Positions 51,453-61,414 of a stretch of 64,000 nt of DNA are shown here, one piece after another. This stretch comes from Xanthobacteraceae bacterium (lineage in GTDB: Bacteria > Pseudomonadota > Alphaproteobacteria > Rhizobiales > Xanthobacteraceae): positions 62,001 through 126,000 of the forward strand of contig JASHOR010000131.1 of the NCBI GenBank assembly GCA_030041005.1, read 5' to 3'. The notes below the pieces were generated by a model. That model saw only the letters and a program-made list of their open reading frames with translations. It was not told where the DNA came from and did no database searches. The first letter of the stretch is position 1. Every line of letters starts with the position of its first letter. The position numbers and the translations under genes were made by a program.

Positions 51453-53224
51453 ACCGCTTCGCCGAACTTCTGGACCGTCTCGCCTACGAGCCGGCGCGCA
51501 ACAACAAGCTGCGGCTGATGACGGACTACCTCCGCTCGACGGCCGACCCGGAGCGCGGCTGGGCCCTGGCGGCGCTCACCGGTTCGCTCAGCTTCCAGCA
51601 CGCCAAGCCCGGCTTGATCCGCCAGCTTATTGCCGAGCGCACCGATCCGGTCCTGTTCGAATTGTCCTACGACTATCTCGGCGACCTTTCGGAGACCGTT
51701 GCCCTGATGTGGCCGGCACAGCATTCGCCTCTCCCCTCGGAAGGGAGGTCGGCAAGCCGCGACGGCGGCAAGCCGGGTGAGGGGGGACATGATGGCGAGG
51801 TGGGCAACCCCTCACCCGACCTGGCTGATGCTCGGTCGACCTCTCCCTCCGTGGTGGATGTGCAAGAACTCACGCTCACCTCGGTGGTCGAAACGCTGAC
51901 CACCCTTGGCAAGGCGCAGTTGCCGCAGCAACTGGCACGCTGGCTCGATTCGCTCGATGAAACCGGACGCTGGGCGCTCATCAAGCTCGTGACCGGCGGT
52001 CTGCGCGTCGGCGTATCGGCGCGCCTTGCCAAGACGGCGGTGGCGGCGCTCGGAACGGCCGATGCCCAGGAGGTCGAGTTGCTGTGGCCCGGGCTGGTAC
52101 CACCCTATGTCAATCTGTTTGCCTGGCTGGAAGGCCGCGCGGGCCGGCCGACGAATGCCGACCCGGCGCCGTTCCGGCCGCCGATGCTTGCGCACGCGCT
52201 TGACGATTCGGATCTGGCCACGCTCGATCCGGCCGATTTCCTGGCCGAATGGAAGTGGGACGGCATCCGCGTTCAGGCGGTAGCCGCGGCGCGTGACGGG
52301 AGACAAATTGCGAGGCTCTATTCCCGTACCGGCGAAGACATTTCCGCGAGCTTTCCCGATCTGATCGACGCGTTGCACCTGCCGGGAGCGATCGACGGCG
52401 AGCTTCTGATCCGCCGCGCCGGCCGGGTTCAGCCTTTCAACGTGCTGCAGCAGCGGCTTAACCGCAAAACCGTCACTCCCAAGCTTTTGTCCGAATTTCC
52501 CGCGCATCTGCGGGCGTATGATCTTCTCGCCGACGGCGACCAAGACTTGCGCGGGCTGGCGTTCGCTGAGCGCCGGCCGCGGCTTGAGGATTTCGTCGCC
52601 CGGCTTGGCGAGGAACGGGTCGATCTCTCGCCTCTGGTGGCGTTCGCGAACTGGCAAGACCTTGCCGCTGCGCGCGCAGACCCGACGGCTGCGGGAGCAG
52701 GCGCGGATGCGCCGGCAGTCGAAGGCCTCATGCTCAAGCGGCGCGAGACGCAATATCTGCCGGGCCGGCCGAAAGGCCCCTGGTGGAAGTGGAAACGCAA
52801 CCCATTGATCATCGATGCCGTGTTGATGTACGCGCAGCGCGGCCACGGCAAGCGCTCCTCGTATTATTCGGACTACACCTTCGGGGTGTGGGCTCAAGGG
52901 GACAGCGGCGACGAACTCGTGCCCGTCGGCAAAGCCTATTTCGGCTTTACCGATGAGGAGCTGGTGCAGATCGACCGCTACGTCCGGCGCAATACGACCG
53001 AACGGTTTGGCCCGGTGCGGGAGGTGGTGCATAAGCCGGATCAGGGACTTGTCCTGGAGGTCGCATTCGAAGGATTGCAGCATTCGACGCGTCACAAATC
53101 CGGCCTGGCGATGCGATTCCCCCGGATCAACCGGCTGCGCTGGGACAAGCCGCCCGCCGAGGCCGATCGGCTGGAGCGCTTGCAATCTATGATCGCGCAG
53201 ATCGAACGGGGCTTGGCAACGTGA
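51449..53224 (+). CDS. ATP-dependent DNA ligase, cisplatin/ligase-associated module type (contains in-frame insert)
   Basis: Catalytic EWKWDGIRVQAV; IDGELLIRRAGRVQPFNVLQQRLNRK; EGLMLKRRETQYLPGRPKGPWWKWKRNP. Confidence 0.95.
   Translation: MNRFAELLDRLAYEPARNNKLRLMTDYLRSTADPERGWALAALTGSLSFQHAKPGLIRQLIAERTDPVLFELSYDYLGDLSETVALMWPAQHSPLPSEGRSASRDGGKPGEGGHDGEVGNPSPDLADARSTSPSVVDVQELTLTSVVETLTTLGKAQLPQQLARWLDSLDETGRWALIKLVTGGLRVGVSARLAKTAVAALGTADAQEVELLWPGLVPPYVNLFAWLEGRAGRPTNADPAPFRPPMLAHALDDSDLATLDPADFLAEWKWDGIRVQAVAAARDGRQIARLYSRTGEDISASFPDLIDALHLPGAIDGELLIRRAGRVQPFNVLQQRLNRKTVTPKLLSEFPAHLRAYDLLADGDQDLRGLAFAERRPRLEDFVARLGEERVDLSPLVAFANWQDLAAARADPTAAGAGADAPAVEGLMLKRRETQYLPGRPKGPWWKWKRNPLIIDAVLMYAQRGHGKRSSYYSDYTFGVWAQGDSGDELVPVGKAYFGFTDEELVQIDRYVRRNTTERFGPVREVVHKPDQGLVLEVAFEGLQHSTRHKSGLAMRFPRINRLRWDKPPAEADRLERLQSMIAQIERGLAT
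51724..51862 (+). repeat. GC-rich palindromic repeat inside the ligase CDS
   Basis: CCTCTCCCCTCGGAAGGGAGG...; perfect 11-bp inverted repeat CGGGTGAGGGG (51774-51784)/CCCCTCACCCG (51808-51818); encodes HSPLPSEGRSASRDGGKPGEGGHDGEVGNPSPDLADARSTSPSV. Confidence 0.75.
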
Positions 53225-53715
53225 CGGAGGAAGCGAGCCGATCGTTGCCGCCGGCGAGGCTGCGGCCGGGGCGGATGGCCGATCTCGACGCTCTGCTTGC
53301 GCTCGAACGCGAATTCTTTACGTCGGATCACGTCATTTCGCGGCGCGGCTTCCGCCATTTCATGTCGTCGCCGAAATCAACGCTGATCGTCGCCGATATC
53401 GGTGGCAAGGTCGCCGGCTGCGCGCTGGTGAATTATCGGCGCGGCTCGAAGCGGGCGCGGCTGTACACGATCGCCGTTGCCACCGCGTTCCAGCGTCGCG
53501 GCATCGCCCGCCGGCTCCTGGCAGCGGTGGAGAAAAGCGCAAGCGAACGCGGCTGCCGGTTCATGCGGCTTGAGGTCCGGGCTGACGACGCCGGCGCCAT
53601 CGCGCTTTACGAGTCGTCGGGCTATGCGCTATTTGGCAGGCGCAGCCGCTATTATGACAACCGTATTGATGCGCTGCGGTTTGAAAAATCGCTCAGCCGC
53701 CCAAATCCCGCCTGA
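53221..53715 (+). CDS. GNAT family N-acetyltransferase
   Basis: LRPGRMADLDALLALEREFFTSDHVISRRGFRHFM..RLYTIAVATAFQRRGIARRLLAAVE..LEVRADDAGAIALYESSGYALFGRRSRYY. Confidence 0.93.
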   Translation: MTEEASRSLPPARLRPGRMADLDALLALEREFFTSDHVISRRGFRHFMSSPKSTLIVADIGGKVAGCALVNYRRGSKRARLYTIAVATAFQRRGIARRLLAAVEKSASERGCRFMRLEVRADDAGAIALYESSGYALFGRRSRYYDNRIDALRFEKSLSRPNPA

Positions 53716-53870
53716 CTCGCAAGCCCGAATCGGTTTTGATGGTGGACATCGCGGACGGCGCAGTCGCCAATCGTGGCCCTTCAGGTTATGACAATTCGTG
53801 CGGTGCCTGATTTCGAATGCATGATCGGCCGAATACGACATTCCGCCCCGGATAGGAAAGGGACCCGCCC

Positions 53871-55331
53871 ATGACCGGCTGGGTCATCCTTGTCGACCAG
53901 CCCCGCGATCTGCCCAACGCCGAGACTCCGCACAAGGTCATCACCACGAGCGAATACCTGGCTCGGCCTCGCCTGTTTGACATGGGCCGGCCCAAGCTCG
54001 TCAACCTCGCCCGCTCCTACGCCTACCAGTCGAAGGGCTATTACGCCTCGCTGCTTGCCGAGGCGCGAGGCCATCGCGTGGTGCCGACGGTCGAGACCAT
54101 GCTGGAACTGCGCGAGCAAAAGCTCTACGAGCACGCGCTGCCGGAACTCGAGGATGAGCTGAATCGCTGCGCGCGCCGCGCGGATTTCCAGCCCGATGGC
54201 GAGTTCAAGGTCCTGGTCTGCTTCGGCATCGCCCGTGACAGCCGCTTCGAGCCGTTTGGCCGGCTGCTGTTCGATTGGTTTCGCTGCCCGGCGCTGGAAG
54301 TGATCGTCGACGCCGGGGAGTGGCACTCGATCGACCGCATCCGCCCGCGCAACATCACCCGGCTCGCCAACGGCGAGGCCGAGTTCTTCCGCGAGTCGCT
54401 GCACAATCACACCAAGCGGGAATGGCGCGATCCGAAGGCGCGCACGGTCGCCAAGTACGACCTTGCCGTGCTGTACGATCCCAACGAAAAAATGGCGCCG
54501 TCCTCGCCGAACTCGATCAAGCACTTTGCGCGCATCGCCGAGAAACTGTCGGTCGACGTCGAGCCGATCACCAAGCGCCAACTCGCCGAACTGGCCGAAT
54601 ACGACGGATTGTTTGTTCGCGAAACCACCTCGATCGACAACCACACCTACCGGTTTGCCCGGCGCGCCTGGCAGGAGGGCATGCCGGTCATCGATGATCC
54701 GATTTCGATGATCCGATGCACCAACAAGGTGTTCCTGATGGAACTGTTGCAGCAGAACCAGGTGCCGACGCCGCCGACGGTGATCATCGCCGAAGATTCC
54801 GACCTCACCAAAGCGATCGACGAGTTGGGCCTGCCGCTGGTGGTGAAAATTCCGGACGGCTCATTCTCGCGCGGCGTGCACAAGATCGAATCGGCCGCCG
54901 AATTCAAGCGCATTTGCGACGAACTGTTCGAGGAAACGGACCTGCTGCTGGCGCAAAAGTTCCTGCCCACCGAATTCGACTGGCGCGTCGGCGTGCTTGC
55001 CGGCGAGCCGCTATTCACCTGCCAGTACCGCATGGCGCGCGGCCACTGGCAGGTCGTGAAGTACCGGCCCGACGGCTCCTCGCGCGAGGGCGGCTTCCGC
55101 GCCTTCGAGCTTGATCAGGCGCCGCGCGAGGTGATCGATGTCGCGGTGCGCGCGGCACGGCCGATCGGCGAAGGATTCTACGGAGTCGACCTCAAGCAGA
55201 CCGACAACGGCGTCGTGGTGATGGAAGTCAACGACAACCCGAACCTTGAGCACGGTATCGAGGATGCAGTCGGCAAGGACGAGATTTGGACCCGTCTGCT
55301 GCGCTGGTTCATCGAACGGTTCGAGCAGTAG
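53871..55331 (+). CDS. RimK-like ATP-grasp ligase with RLAN-type N-terminal domain
   Basis: N-terminal RPRLFDMGRPKLVNLARSYAYQSKGYYASLLAEARGHRVVPTVETMLEL; ATP-grasp PLVVKIPDGSFSRGVHKIES; VVMEVNDNPNLEHGIEDAVGKD. Confidence 0.92.
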   Translation: MTGWVILVDQPRDLPNAETPHKVITTSEYLARPRLFDMGRPKLVNLARSYAYQSKGYYASLLAEARGHRVVPTVETMLELREQKLYEHALPELEDELNRCARRADFQPDGEFKVLVCFGIARDSRFEPFGRLLFDWFRCPALEVIVDAGEWHSIDRIRPRNITRLANGEAEFFRESLHNHTKREWRDPKARTVAKYDLAVLYDPNEKMAPSSPNSIKHFARIAEKLSVDVEPITKRQLAELAEYDGLFVRETTSIDNHTYRFARRAWQEGMPVIDDPISMIRCTNKVFLMELLQQNQVPTPPTVIIAEDSDLTKAIDELGLPLVVKIPDGSFSRGVHKIESAAEFKRICDELFEETDLLLAQKFLPTEFDWRVGVLAGEPLFTCQYRMARGHWQVVKYRPDGSSREGGFRAFELDQAPREVIDVAVRAARPIGEGFYGVDLKQTDNGVVVMEVNDNPNLEHGIEDAVGKDEIWTRLLRWFIERFEQ

Positions 55332-55387
55332 CCACCGTAGCCCTGGTGTTCCGGGCGAACAGCCGGCAGATAGCCGCCGGCGACGAT

Positions 55388-56452
55388 CTACCCTGATGCC
55401 ATGGTCGTTGTTTTCGCCTTCGCCGCCTCCTCCAGAGGCCAGCGCGGGCGCGGAGCGAAATCGAGCGAATCGACGCGCCCGAGCGCCAGCCGTTCGGCGC
55501 CCGCCCACGCGACCATCGCCCCGTTATCGGTACACAGTGCCGGCGGTGGCGCGACGAGCTGGGTGCCGGCCTCGAAGGCGACCCGATGCAGGATTTTCCG
55601 GATCGCCTGGTTGGCCGCCACGCCGCCGGCGCAGACCAAAGCATTGGGGGTGCCGATGCGCTCGCGGAACATGCGCAGCCCCATCCGCAACCGGTCCATG
55701 ACCACATCCACTACGGCCTGCTGGAACGACGCGCACAAGTCGGCAACGTCCTGATCGCTAAGCGGAGCAACCTTCTCGGCCTCCAGGCGAAGCGCGGTCT
55801 TCAGCCCGGAAAGGGAGAAATCGGCATCGTGCCGGCCACTCATCGGCCGCGGCAGGGAAAAGCGCGCCGGATCGCCGCTTATCGCCTCCTTCTCCACCAA
55901 TGGCCCGCCGGGATAGCCCAACCCGAGCAGTTTCGCGGTCTTGTCGAATGCCTCGCCGATGGCATCATCGAGCGTTCCGCCCAGCCGCACGCAGTCGCCG
56001 ACCCCACGCACGCCAAGGATTTGCGTGTGGCCGCCGGAGGCAAGAAACAGGCAGAAAGGAAAGTCCGTTGCGTCGGTCAGCCGCGCAGTGAGCGCGTGGG
56101 CTTCGAGGTGGTTGACCGCGATCAGCGGTTTGCCGTGGACCAGCGCGATCGCCTTGGCGGTAGTCAGCCCGACAATGAGCCCGCCGATGAGGCCGGGGCC
56201 GGCCGAAACGGCCACGCCGTCGAGCGCGGCATAGGTGCATTTCGCTTCGGCCAAGGCCTTGGCGATGATGTGGTCGAGAGCCTCCACATGGGCGCGGGCC
56301 GCGATTTCAGGTACGACGCCGCCGAACGCCGCGTGCTCGCTGATTTGCGACAGCACCACATTGGATAAGATGCGTCCGCGGCCGCTTTCTGCCCGTTCGA
56401 CCACGGCCGCGGCCGTTTCGTCGCAGGTTGTCTCAATGCCGAGGATCATCAT
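55388..56452 (-). CDS. tsaD: tRNA N6-adenosine threonylcarbamoyltransferase TsaD
   Basis: [56 protein letters not shown]. Confidence 0.96.
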   Translation of the reverse strand: MMILGIETTCDETAAAVVERAESGRGRILSNVVLSQISEHAAFGGVVPEIAARAHVEALDHIIAKALAEAKCTYAALDGVAVSAGPGLIGGLIVGLTTAKAIALVHGKPLIAVNHLEAHALTARLTDATDFPFCLFLASGGHTQILGVRGVGDCVRLGGTLDDAIGEAFDKTAKLLGLGYPGGPLVEKEAISGDPARFSLPRPMSGRHDADFSLSGLKTALRLEAEKVAPLSDQDVADLCASFQQAVVDVVMDRLRMGLRMFRERIGTPNALVCAGGVAANQAIRKILHRVAFEAGTQLVAPPPALCTDNGAMVAWAGAERLALGRVDSLDFAPRPRWPLEEAAKAKTTTMASG

Positions 56453-56488
56453 GGGTGTATTATATGCGCCGAGGCGCCTGAACGCGTA

Positions 56489-57430
56489 ATGTCCCAATCC
56501 TCCTCAACAGCGACCGCGTTGCGCATCGGTTCGCGTGGATCGCCGCTGGCACTGGCGCAAGCGCGCGAAGTGCAACGTCGGCTCGCCGACGGCTGCGGCC
56601 TTGCCGCCGACGCCATCGAGATTATCACTATCCGCACCACCGGCGATGCGATCGTGAACCGGTCGTTGGCCGAGGCCGGGGGCAAGGGGCTGTTCACCAA
56701 GGAAATCGAGGAGGCGCTCCTCCGCAAGACGATCGATCTCGCCGTGCACTCGTCCAAGGACATGCCGACAGTTCTGCCGCCGGGGCTCGTTCTGTCAGCC
56801 TTCCTGCCACGCGAGGACCCACGCGATGCATTCATCAGCCAATGCGCCGCAGGCCCGCGGACGCTGCCCCAAGGGGCCAAGGTGGGCACCGCCTCGGTGC
56901 GTCGGCAAGCGCTGCTCAAACGGCTGCGACCGGATCTGCAGGTCGTTACGTTGCGCGGCAACGTCGAGACGCGGCTTCGCAAACTAGCCGCCGGCGAGGT
57001 CGACGCCACCTTGCTGGCTGTCGCGGGCCTCAAGCGTTTGGGGCTGCTGCCGGCCGCGACCGCCGTGCTCGACATCGAGGAGTTCGTGCCCGCAGTCGGC
57101 CAAGGCGCGATTGCAATTGAGAGCCGTGCCGATGAGGCCGCCACAGCCGCGCTCCTGGCCAGGGTCAATGATGGCGATACCGCAACCGCGCTTGCCGCCG
57201 AGCGCGCCTTCCTCGCCGCGCTCGACGGTTCCTGCCGGACGCCCATCGGCGGCTACGCGCGCGTGACCGGTGGCAGCGTTCGCTTCCACGGCATCATCAT
57301 CAAGCCGGACGGAAGCGAGGCCTACGAGGTTTTCCGAGAAGGTCGCCGCGAGGAGGCGCCATTGCTCGGTGCAGATGCCGGTCGCGAGCTGAAAGGTCGC
57401 GCAGGCGTCGGCTTCTTCGCGCAGGATTGA
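56489..57430 (+). CDS. hemC: Hydroxymethylbilane synthase (porphobilinogen deaminase)
   Basis: [37 protein letters not shown]; cofactor Cys in [13 protein letters not shown]. Confidence 0.97.
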   Translation: MSQSSSTATALRIGSRGSPLALAQAREVQRRLADGCGLAADAIEIITIRTTGDAIVNRSLAEAGGKGLFTKEIEEALLRKTIDLAVHSSKDMPTVLPPGLVLSAFLPREDPRDAFISQCAAGPRTLPQGAKVGTASVRRQALLKRLRPDLQVVTLRGNVETRLRKLAAGEVDATLLAVAGLKRLGLLPAATAVLDIEEFVPAVGQGAIAIESRADEAATAALLARVNDGDTATALAAERAFLAALDGSCRTPIGGYARVTGGSVRFHGIIIKPDGSEAYEVFREGRREEAPLLGADAGRELKGRAGVGFFAQD

Positions 57431-57433
57431 GCC

Positions 57434-58150
57434 GTGCGACTCCTCGTCACGCGTCCGCAACCCGACGCCCAGCGCACAGCCGAAGCGTTACGAACGTCCG
57501 GGCACAGCGCCATCGTCGCTCCGCTTCTGCATATCGAAGCCGTGGCGAACGTCCAGTTTGGCGCCGGGCCGTGGGCGGCAATCGTAGTCACCAGCGCCAA
57601 CGCCGCGGCCGCAATCGCCGCGCACGAACGTCGTGCTTCGCTGCTCCACCTGCCGGCCTTCGCAGTCGGCGACCGCAGCGCCGAAGCCATGCGCGCCGCA
57701 GGCTTTGCCGATGTAATCTCCGCCGGCGGCGCGGTCGACGATCTCGTGCGCCTCGTGGCTGCGCACACGAAACCGGGCTCGCGGCTTCTCTATCTCGCCG
57801 GCGAGGACCGCTCCGGCGATCTTGCCGGCAACGTCGGCAGGCATGGATTGACGCTGGAGACAGTCGTGCTCTATCGCGCGGTCATGGTGGAGACGTTGCC
57901 GCAAGCTGCGCTTGATGCATTGAGCGTCGGCTTGGACGGCGTGCTGCACTTCTCGCGCCGCAGCGCCGAGGCTTATCTGCGGGCGGCACAGGCCGGGAGC
58001 ATCCTTGAAGCGGCGCTGACGCCTGCACATTTCTGTCTGTCACCACGCACCGCGCAGCCGCTGCAGCGGGCCGGCGCCCGACGCGTGCACGTGGCGCGCC
58101 AGCCGGACGAGGCGGCGCTGATCGCCATCGTCGAGTCACATTCGCGATAG
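57434..58150 (+). CDS. hemD: Uroporphyrinogen-III synthase
   Basis: MRLLVTRPQPDAQRTAEALRTSGHSAIVAPLLHIEAV; follows hemC. Confidence 0.93.
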   Translation: MRLLVTRPQPDAQRTAEALRTSGHSAIVAPLLHIEAVANVQFGAGPWAAIVVTSANAAAAIAAHERRASLLHLPAFAVGDRSAEAMRAAGFADVISAGGAVDDLVRLVAAHTKPGSRLLYLAGEDRSGDLAGNVGRHGLTLETVVLYRAVMVETLPQAALDALSVGLDGVLHFSRRSAEAYLRAAQAGSILEAALTPAHFCLSPRTAQPLQRAGARRVHVARQPDEAALIAIVESHSR

Positions 58151-58311
58151 TGTGGCGGTTCTGAAATCCGCATCATTTCTGCCGCGACCTCGTCATGCGG
58201 ATTTCTGAACCAAAGCCACACTAGATCAATAAGTTGCGAGTGTCCTTCGATTCCGAAGTTTGCAAATGAGGGTGCCGCATAATGATGCGAATTTCGGAAT
58301 CGGGACACTAG
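58147..58311 (+). repeat. 165-bp two-hairpin palindromic element, copy B
   Basis: ATAGTGTGGCGGTTCTGAAATCCGCATCATTTCTGCC...GATGCGAATTTCGGAATCGGGACACTAG; reverse complement of copy A with only a handful of mismatches. Confidence 0.93.
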
Positions 58312-58428
58312 GTGCGCCGCTTTGACCCGTGACGGAGGTTCGATCTGTTGCCGCAATCATGGACGCGTACTATGGCGTGGCGGCGAGTGGGACCGCTGGA
58401 CCATTCGCCGCGGCGCCTTGGAGACAGC

Positions 58429-59694
58429 ATGAGCGAGCCTGACAGCACCCGCCGCCGACGGCCCCCGACTATCGATCTGACGGCGACCGAAATCGGCACC
58501 GAGAGCCCGGCGTCTGCGACGGGGTCCTCGCAAACGGCGGACGGCGGCACTCGGCAGGGTCGGAGCGGACCAGCGGCGGGCAACCCTGCTGCCGGCGCAA
58601 ACACTGGCGCGCGGCTATGGGTCCCTGCTCTGGCGGCGGCAGCGGGCGTCATTCTTGGCGCGGCCGTCATTTTTGCCCTATCGGTTTCGGGCGTGCTCTT
58701 CCCGCAAGGCTCAACGCCGGCGCCGGCAAACAGCGCGATGGGCGCCATCGCGACGCAGCTCGACAAAATTCAAACCCAATTGCAATCGCGGCCGGCTGAC
58801 GCGGCTGCGGCGGCTCGCCTGGCGAATGTCGAAACGCAGACGAAGGCGCTAAGCGACTCGCTTGCCGCCATCAATCGGCGGCTCGATGAGATCGCGAGCG
58901 CGGCGCAGAAGGCGGGCCGGCGCGCCGACGCCGCGGCCGCTACGGCGAACGGTGCAGCGCAGAACGCCACTACCGCGTCAGCGGCGGCAAAGACCGCAAC
59001 GCAAGACGCCAATGCCGCATCGCAGGCGGTGAAGGGCGCAGTGCAGAATTCAATTGAGCGCAGCGATCTCGATGCGCTTGCGGCTCGTATCGCGACACTC
59101 GAGGATTCGATCAAGGCACTCTCGGCCAAGACTGCGAACTCGTTGGCCGGCGCCGAGGACCACGCGGCGCGAGCGGCCGTTGCCGCGTCGGCACTGCGCG
59201 CAGCCGTCGAACGCGGTGCGCCCTATCAAGTTGAACTGGCGGGCATGAAATCGCTCGGTGCGGATCAATCCGTCATCGCCGCGCTGCAACCGTTTGCTGC
59301 CGGCGGAATCCCGACTGACCGCGCGCTGGCGCGCCAGCTTGGGCAACTGACTGGATCGCTGCAATCGACGCATCAGCCATCAAGCGCGCCTGACAGCGGC
59401 GGCGGTTTCCTTGGCCGCCTCGAAAGCAATGCCAGAAATCTCGTCCAAATCACGCCGGTCGGTGCGCCGGCCGCCGCCAACCCGTCTTCGTCGCCGATGT
59501 CCCGAGTCGACGCCGATGCCGCCAACGCCGATATTGCCGCCGCGCTGGCCGACATCGCCCAACTCCCGCAATCCGCTAAAACGCGGCTCGAACCGTGGGT
59601 GCAGAAGGTGACCGCGCGCAATGCCGCCGTAGCGGCGAGCCGGCGCATCGCCGCCGATGCGCTCGCCGCGCTGACCAGCGTCAAGACCCAATGA
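58429..59694 (+). CDS. Mitofilin/Mic60-like inner membrane protein
   Basis: TM VPALAAAAGVILGAAVIFALSVSGVLF, long coiled coil, C-terminal RGAPYQVELAGMKSLGADQSVIAALQPFAAGGIPT; between hemD and hemY. Confidence 0.82.
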   Translation: MSEPDSTRRRRPPTIDLTATEIGTESPASATGSSQTADGGTRQGRSGPAAGNPAAGANTGARLWVPALAAAAGVILGAAVIFALSVSGVLFPQGSTPAPANSAMGAIATQLDKIQTQLQSRPADAAAAARLANVETQTKALSDSLAAINRRLDEIASAAQKAGRRADAAAATANGAAQNATTASAAAKTATQDANAASQAVKGAVQNSIERSDLDALAARIATLEDSIKALSAKTANSLAGAEDHAARAAVAASALRAAVERGAPYQVELAGMKSLGADQSVIAALQPFAAGGIPTDRALARQLGQLTGSLQSTHQPSSAPDSGGGFLGRLESNARNLVQITPVGAPAAANPSSSPMSRVDADAANADIAAALADIAQLPQSAKTRLEPWVQKVTARNAAVAASRRIAADALAALTSVKTQ

Positions 59695-61304
59695 TTCGCG
59701 TCGTCGTATTCCTCATCGTCGTTGGCGCGCTGTCGTTCGGCGTGTCTTGGCTCGCGGATCGACCGGGCGACGTTGTCATCACCTGGCAGGGTTTGCGCAT
59801 CGAAACCTCATTGATGGTTCTGGTCGGAGTGGTCGCGGTGCTCGTGGCGCTTGTTGTCGCGATCTGGAGCGTGATCCGCGCCTTGCTCCGCTCGCCGTTC
59901 GCGTTCGCCAATTATCGGCGCAATCGTCGCGGCTCGCGCGCCTATGAAGTGATCTCGAACGGGCTCATTGCCATCGGCGCCGGCGATACCGCCGCTGCGC
60001 GCAAGCACTCGGCCGCGGTCAATCGCATCGCCTCCGATGAGCCGCTGGCGCTTCTGCTCAGCGCGCAATCGGCCCAGCTTTCCGGCGACCGCGAAAGCGC
60101 CGAGCGCGTGTTCCGCGCCATGGCGAGCCGCACCGACACCAAAACGCTTGGCCTGCGCGGCCTGTTCATCGAGGCGCAGCGGCGCGATGACGTCGCCGGC
60201 GCCCGCGCTTATGCCGAAGAAGCAGCGCGCACTTCGCCCTCGCTTGGCTGGGCCGGCCGCGCGGTGCTCGAATTTCGCTGCGCGGCTGGCGATTGGGCAG
60301 GGGCGCTGGCGCTGCTCGAACGCGGCAAAGCTGCGCTCGACAAGGCGATCTATCGCCGGCAACGCGCGGTCATGCTGACGGCCTGGGCGACCGACATCGA
60401 GGAAACCGACCGTGACATGGCCAAAGCCCATGCGCTTGAGGCGGTGAAGCTGGCGCCGACCTTGGTGCCGGCGGCGGCGCTGGCGGGGCGCATGCTGGCC
60501 GAGGGCGGCGAGTTGCGCAAAGCCTCGCGCGTCGTCGTCAAGGCTTGGCGCGCCAATCCGCATCCGGATCTGGCGCAAGCCTATGCCGAATTGCGCTTCG
60601 GCGACGCCGCGCGCGATCATCTGGCGCGTGTCGAAGCGCTGATCCGAAAAACGCCGGCTCAGATCGAAGGAGCGCTGACGGTGGCGCGTGCCGCGCTCGA
60701 CGCGCGCGAGTTCGGCAAGGCGCGTGCCGCGCTCGCCCGCTACCTCGCCGCGCCGACGAAGCGGGTCGCACTGCTGATGGCAGACCTGGAACGGGCCGAA
60801 CACAACGACGAAGGCCGCGCCCGCGAATGGCTGGCTCGCGCTCTCAACGCCGCGCCCGACCCGCAATGGACCGCCGACGGACATGTTTCCGATCGCTGGC
60901 TGCCGATATCGCCGGTCACCGGCCGTCTCGACGCGTTCGAATGGCGCGTGCCGTTCACCGGTACGGTGACCACGCCCGTGATCGAATCCATGCCGCAGCC
61001 TGCATCTTCGGCTGCGGCTGAAACGGAGCAACAGCCGCCCGCGGAGCGCGAGGCAGCCCGGCATGAGCCAGAACCGCATGAGCCGGCGCGCGATCAGCCC
61101 GAGCCGGCGGCGCACGAGAGCAAGGCGTCCGCGCCATCACCTGAAGCTGCCGCTCCTTCCGCAAACGCTGCTGGCAAATGGCGGGCGCCGGCGAGTTCGC
61201 CAGTCATTCCGCTGGTCCACGCGCCGGACGATCCCGGGCCGGACAACGTCGAGGATAGTGAGTCGCCGCCGCAAGCCTCCGGCTGGCGGAAGGCCGTCGA
61301 GTGA
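59691..61304 (+). CDS. hemY: HemY-like TPR membrane protein
   Basis: MIRVVVFLIVVGALSFGVSWLADRPGDVVITWQGLRIETSLMVLVGV; TPR-rich middle; DGHVSDRWLPISPVTGRLDAFEWRVP. Confidence 0.88.
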   Translation: MIRVVVFLIVVGALSFGVSWLADRPGDVVITWQGLRIETSLMVLVGVVAVLVALVVAIWSVIRALLRSPFAFANYRRNRRGSRAYEVISNGLIAIGAGDTAAARKHSAAVNRIASDEPLALLLSAQSAQLSGDRESAERVFRAMASRTDTKTLGLRGLFIEAQRRDDVAGARAYAEEAARTSPSLGWAGRAVLEFRCAAGDWAGALALLERGKAALDKAIYRRQRAVMLTAWATDIEETDRDMAKAHALEAVKLAPTLVPAAALAGRMLAEGGELRKASRVVVKAWRANPHPDLAQAYAELRFGDAARDHLARVEALIRKTPAQIEGALTVARAALDAREFGKARAALARYLAAPTKRVALLMADLERAEHNDEGRAREWLARALNAAPDPQWTADGHVSDRWLPISPVTGRLDAFEWRVPFTGTVTTPVIESMPQPASSAAAETEQQPPAEREAARHEPEPHEPARDQPEPAAHESKASAPSPEAAAPSANAAGKWRAPASSPVIPLVHAPDDPGPDNVEDSESPPQASGWRKAVE

Positions 61305-61414
61305 GACGTGGCTGTAGAGAAGACCGAGTGCTGCTTTGAGTGAAGCCGGCCCGGGCACCAATTGTTGTCAAGTCGCCCGTTGTAATTGAAATATAGTGCA
61401 GGACAGAGCCGTGC

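Noticed and set aside
51812-53185. 457-aa antisense ORF over the DNA ligase
   Set aside because: Shadow ORF without domain features.
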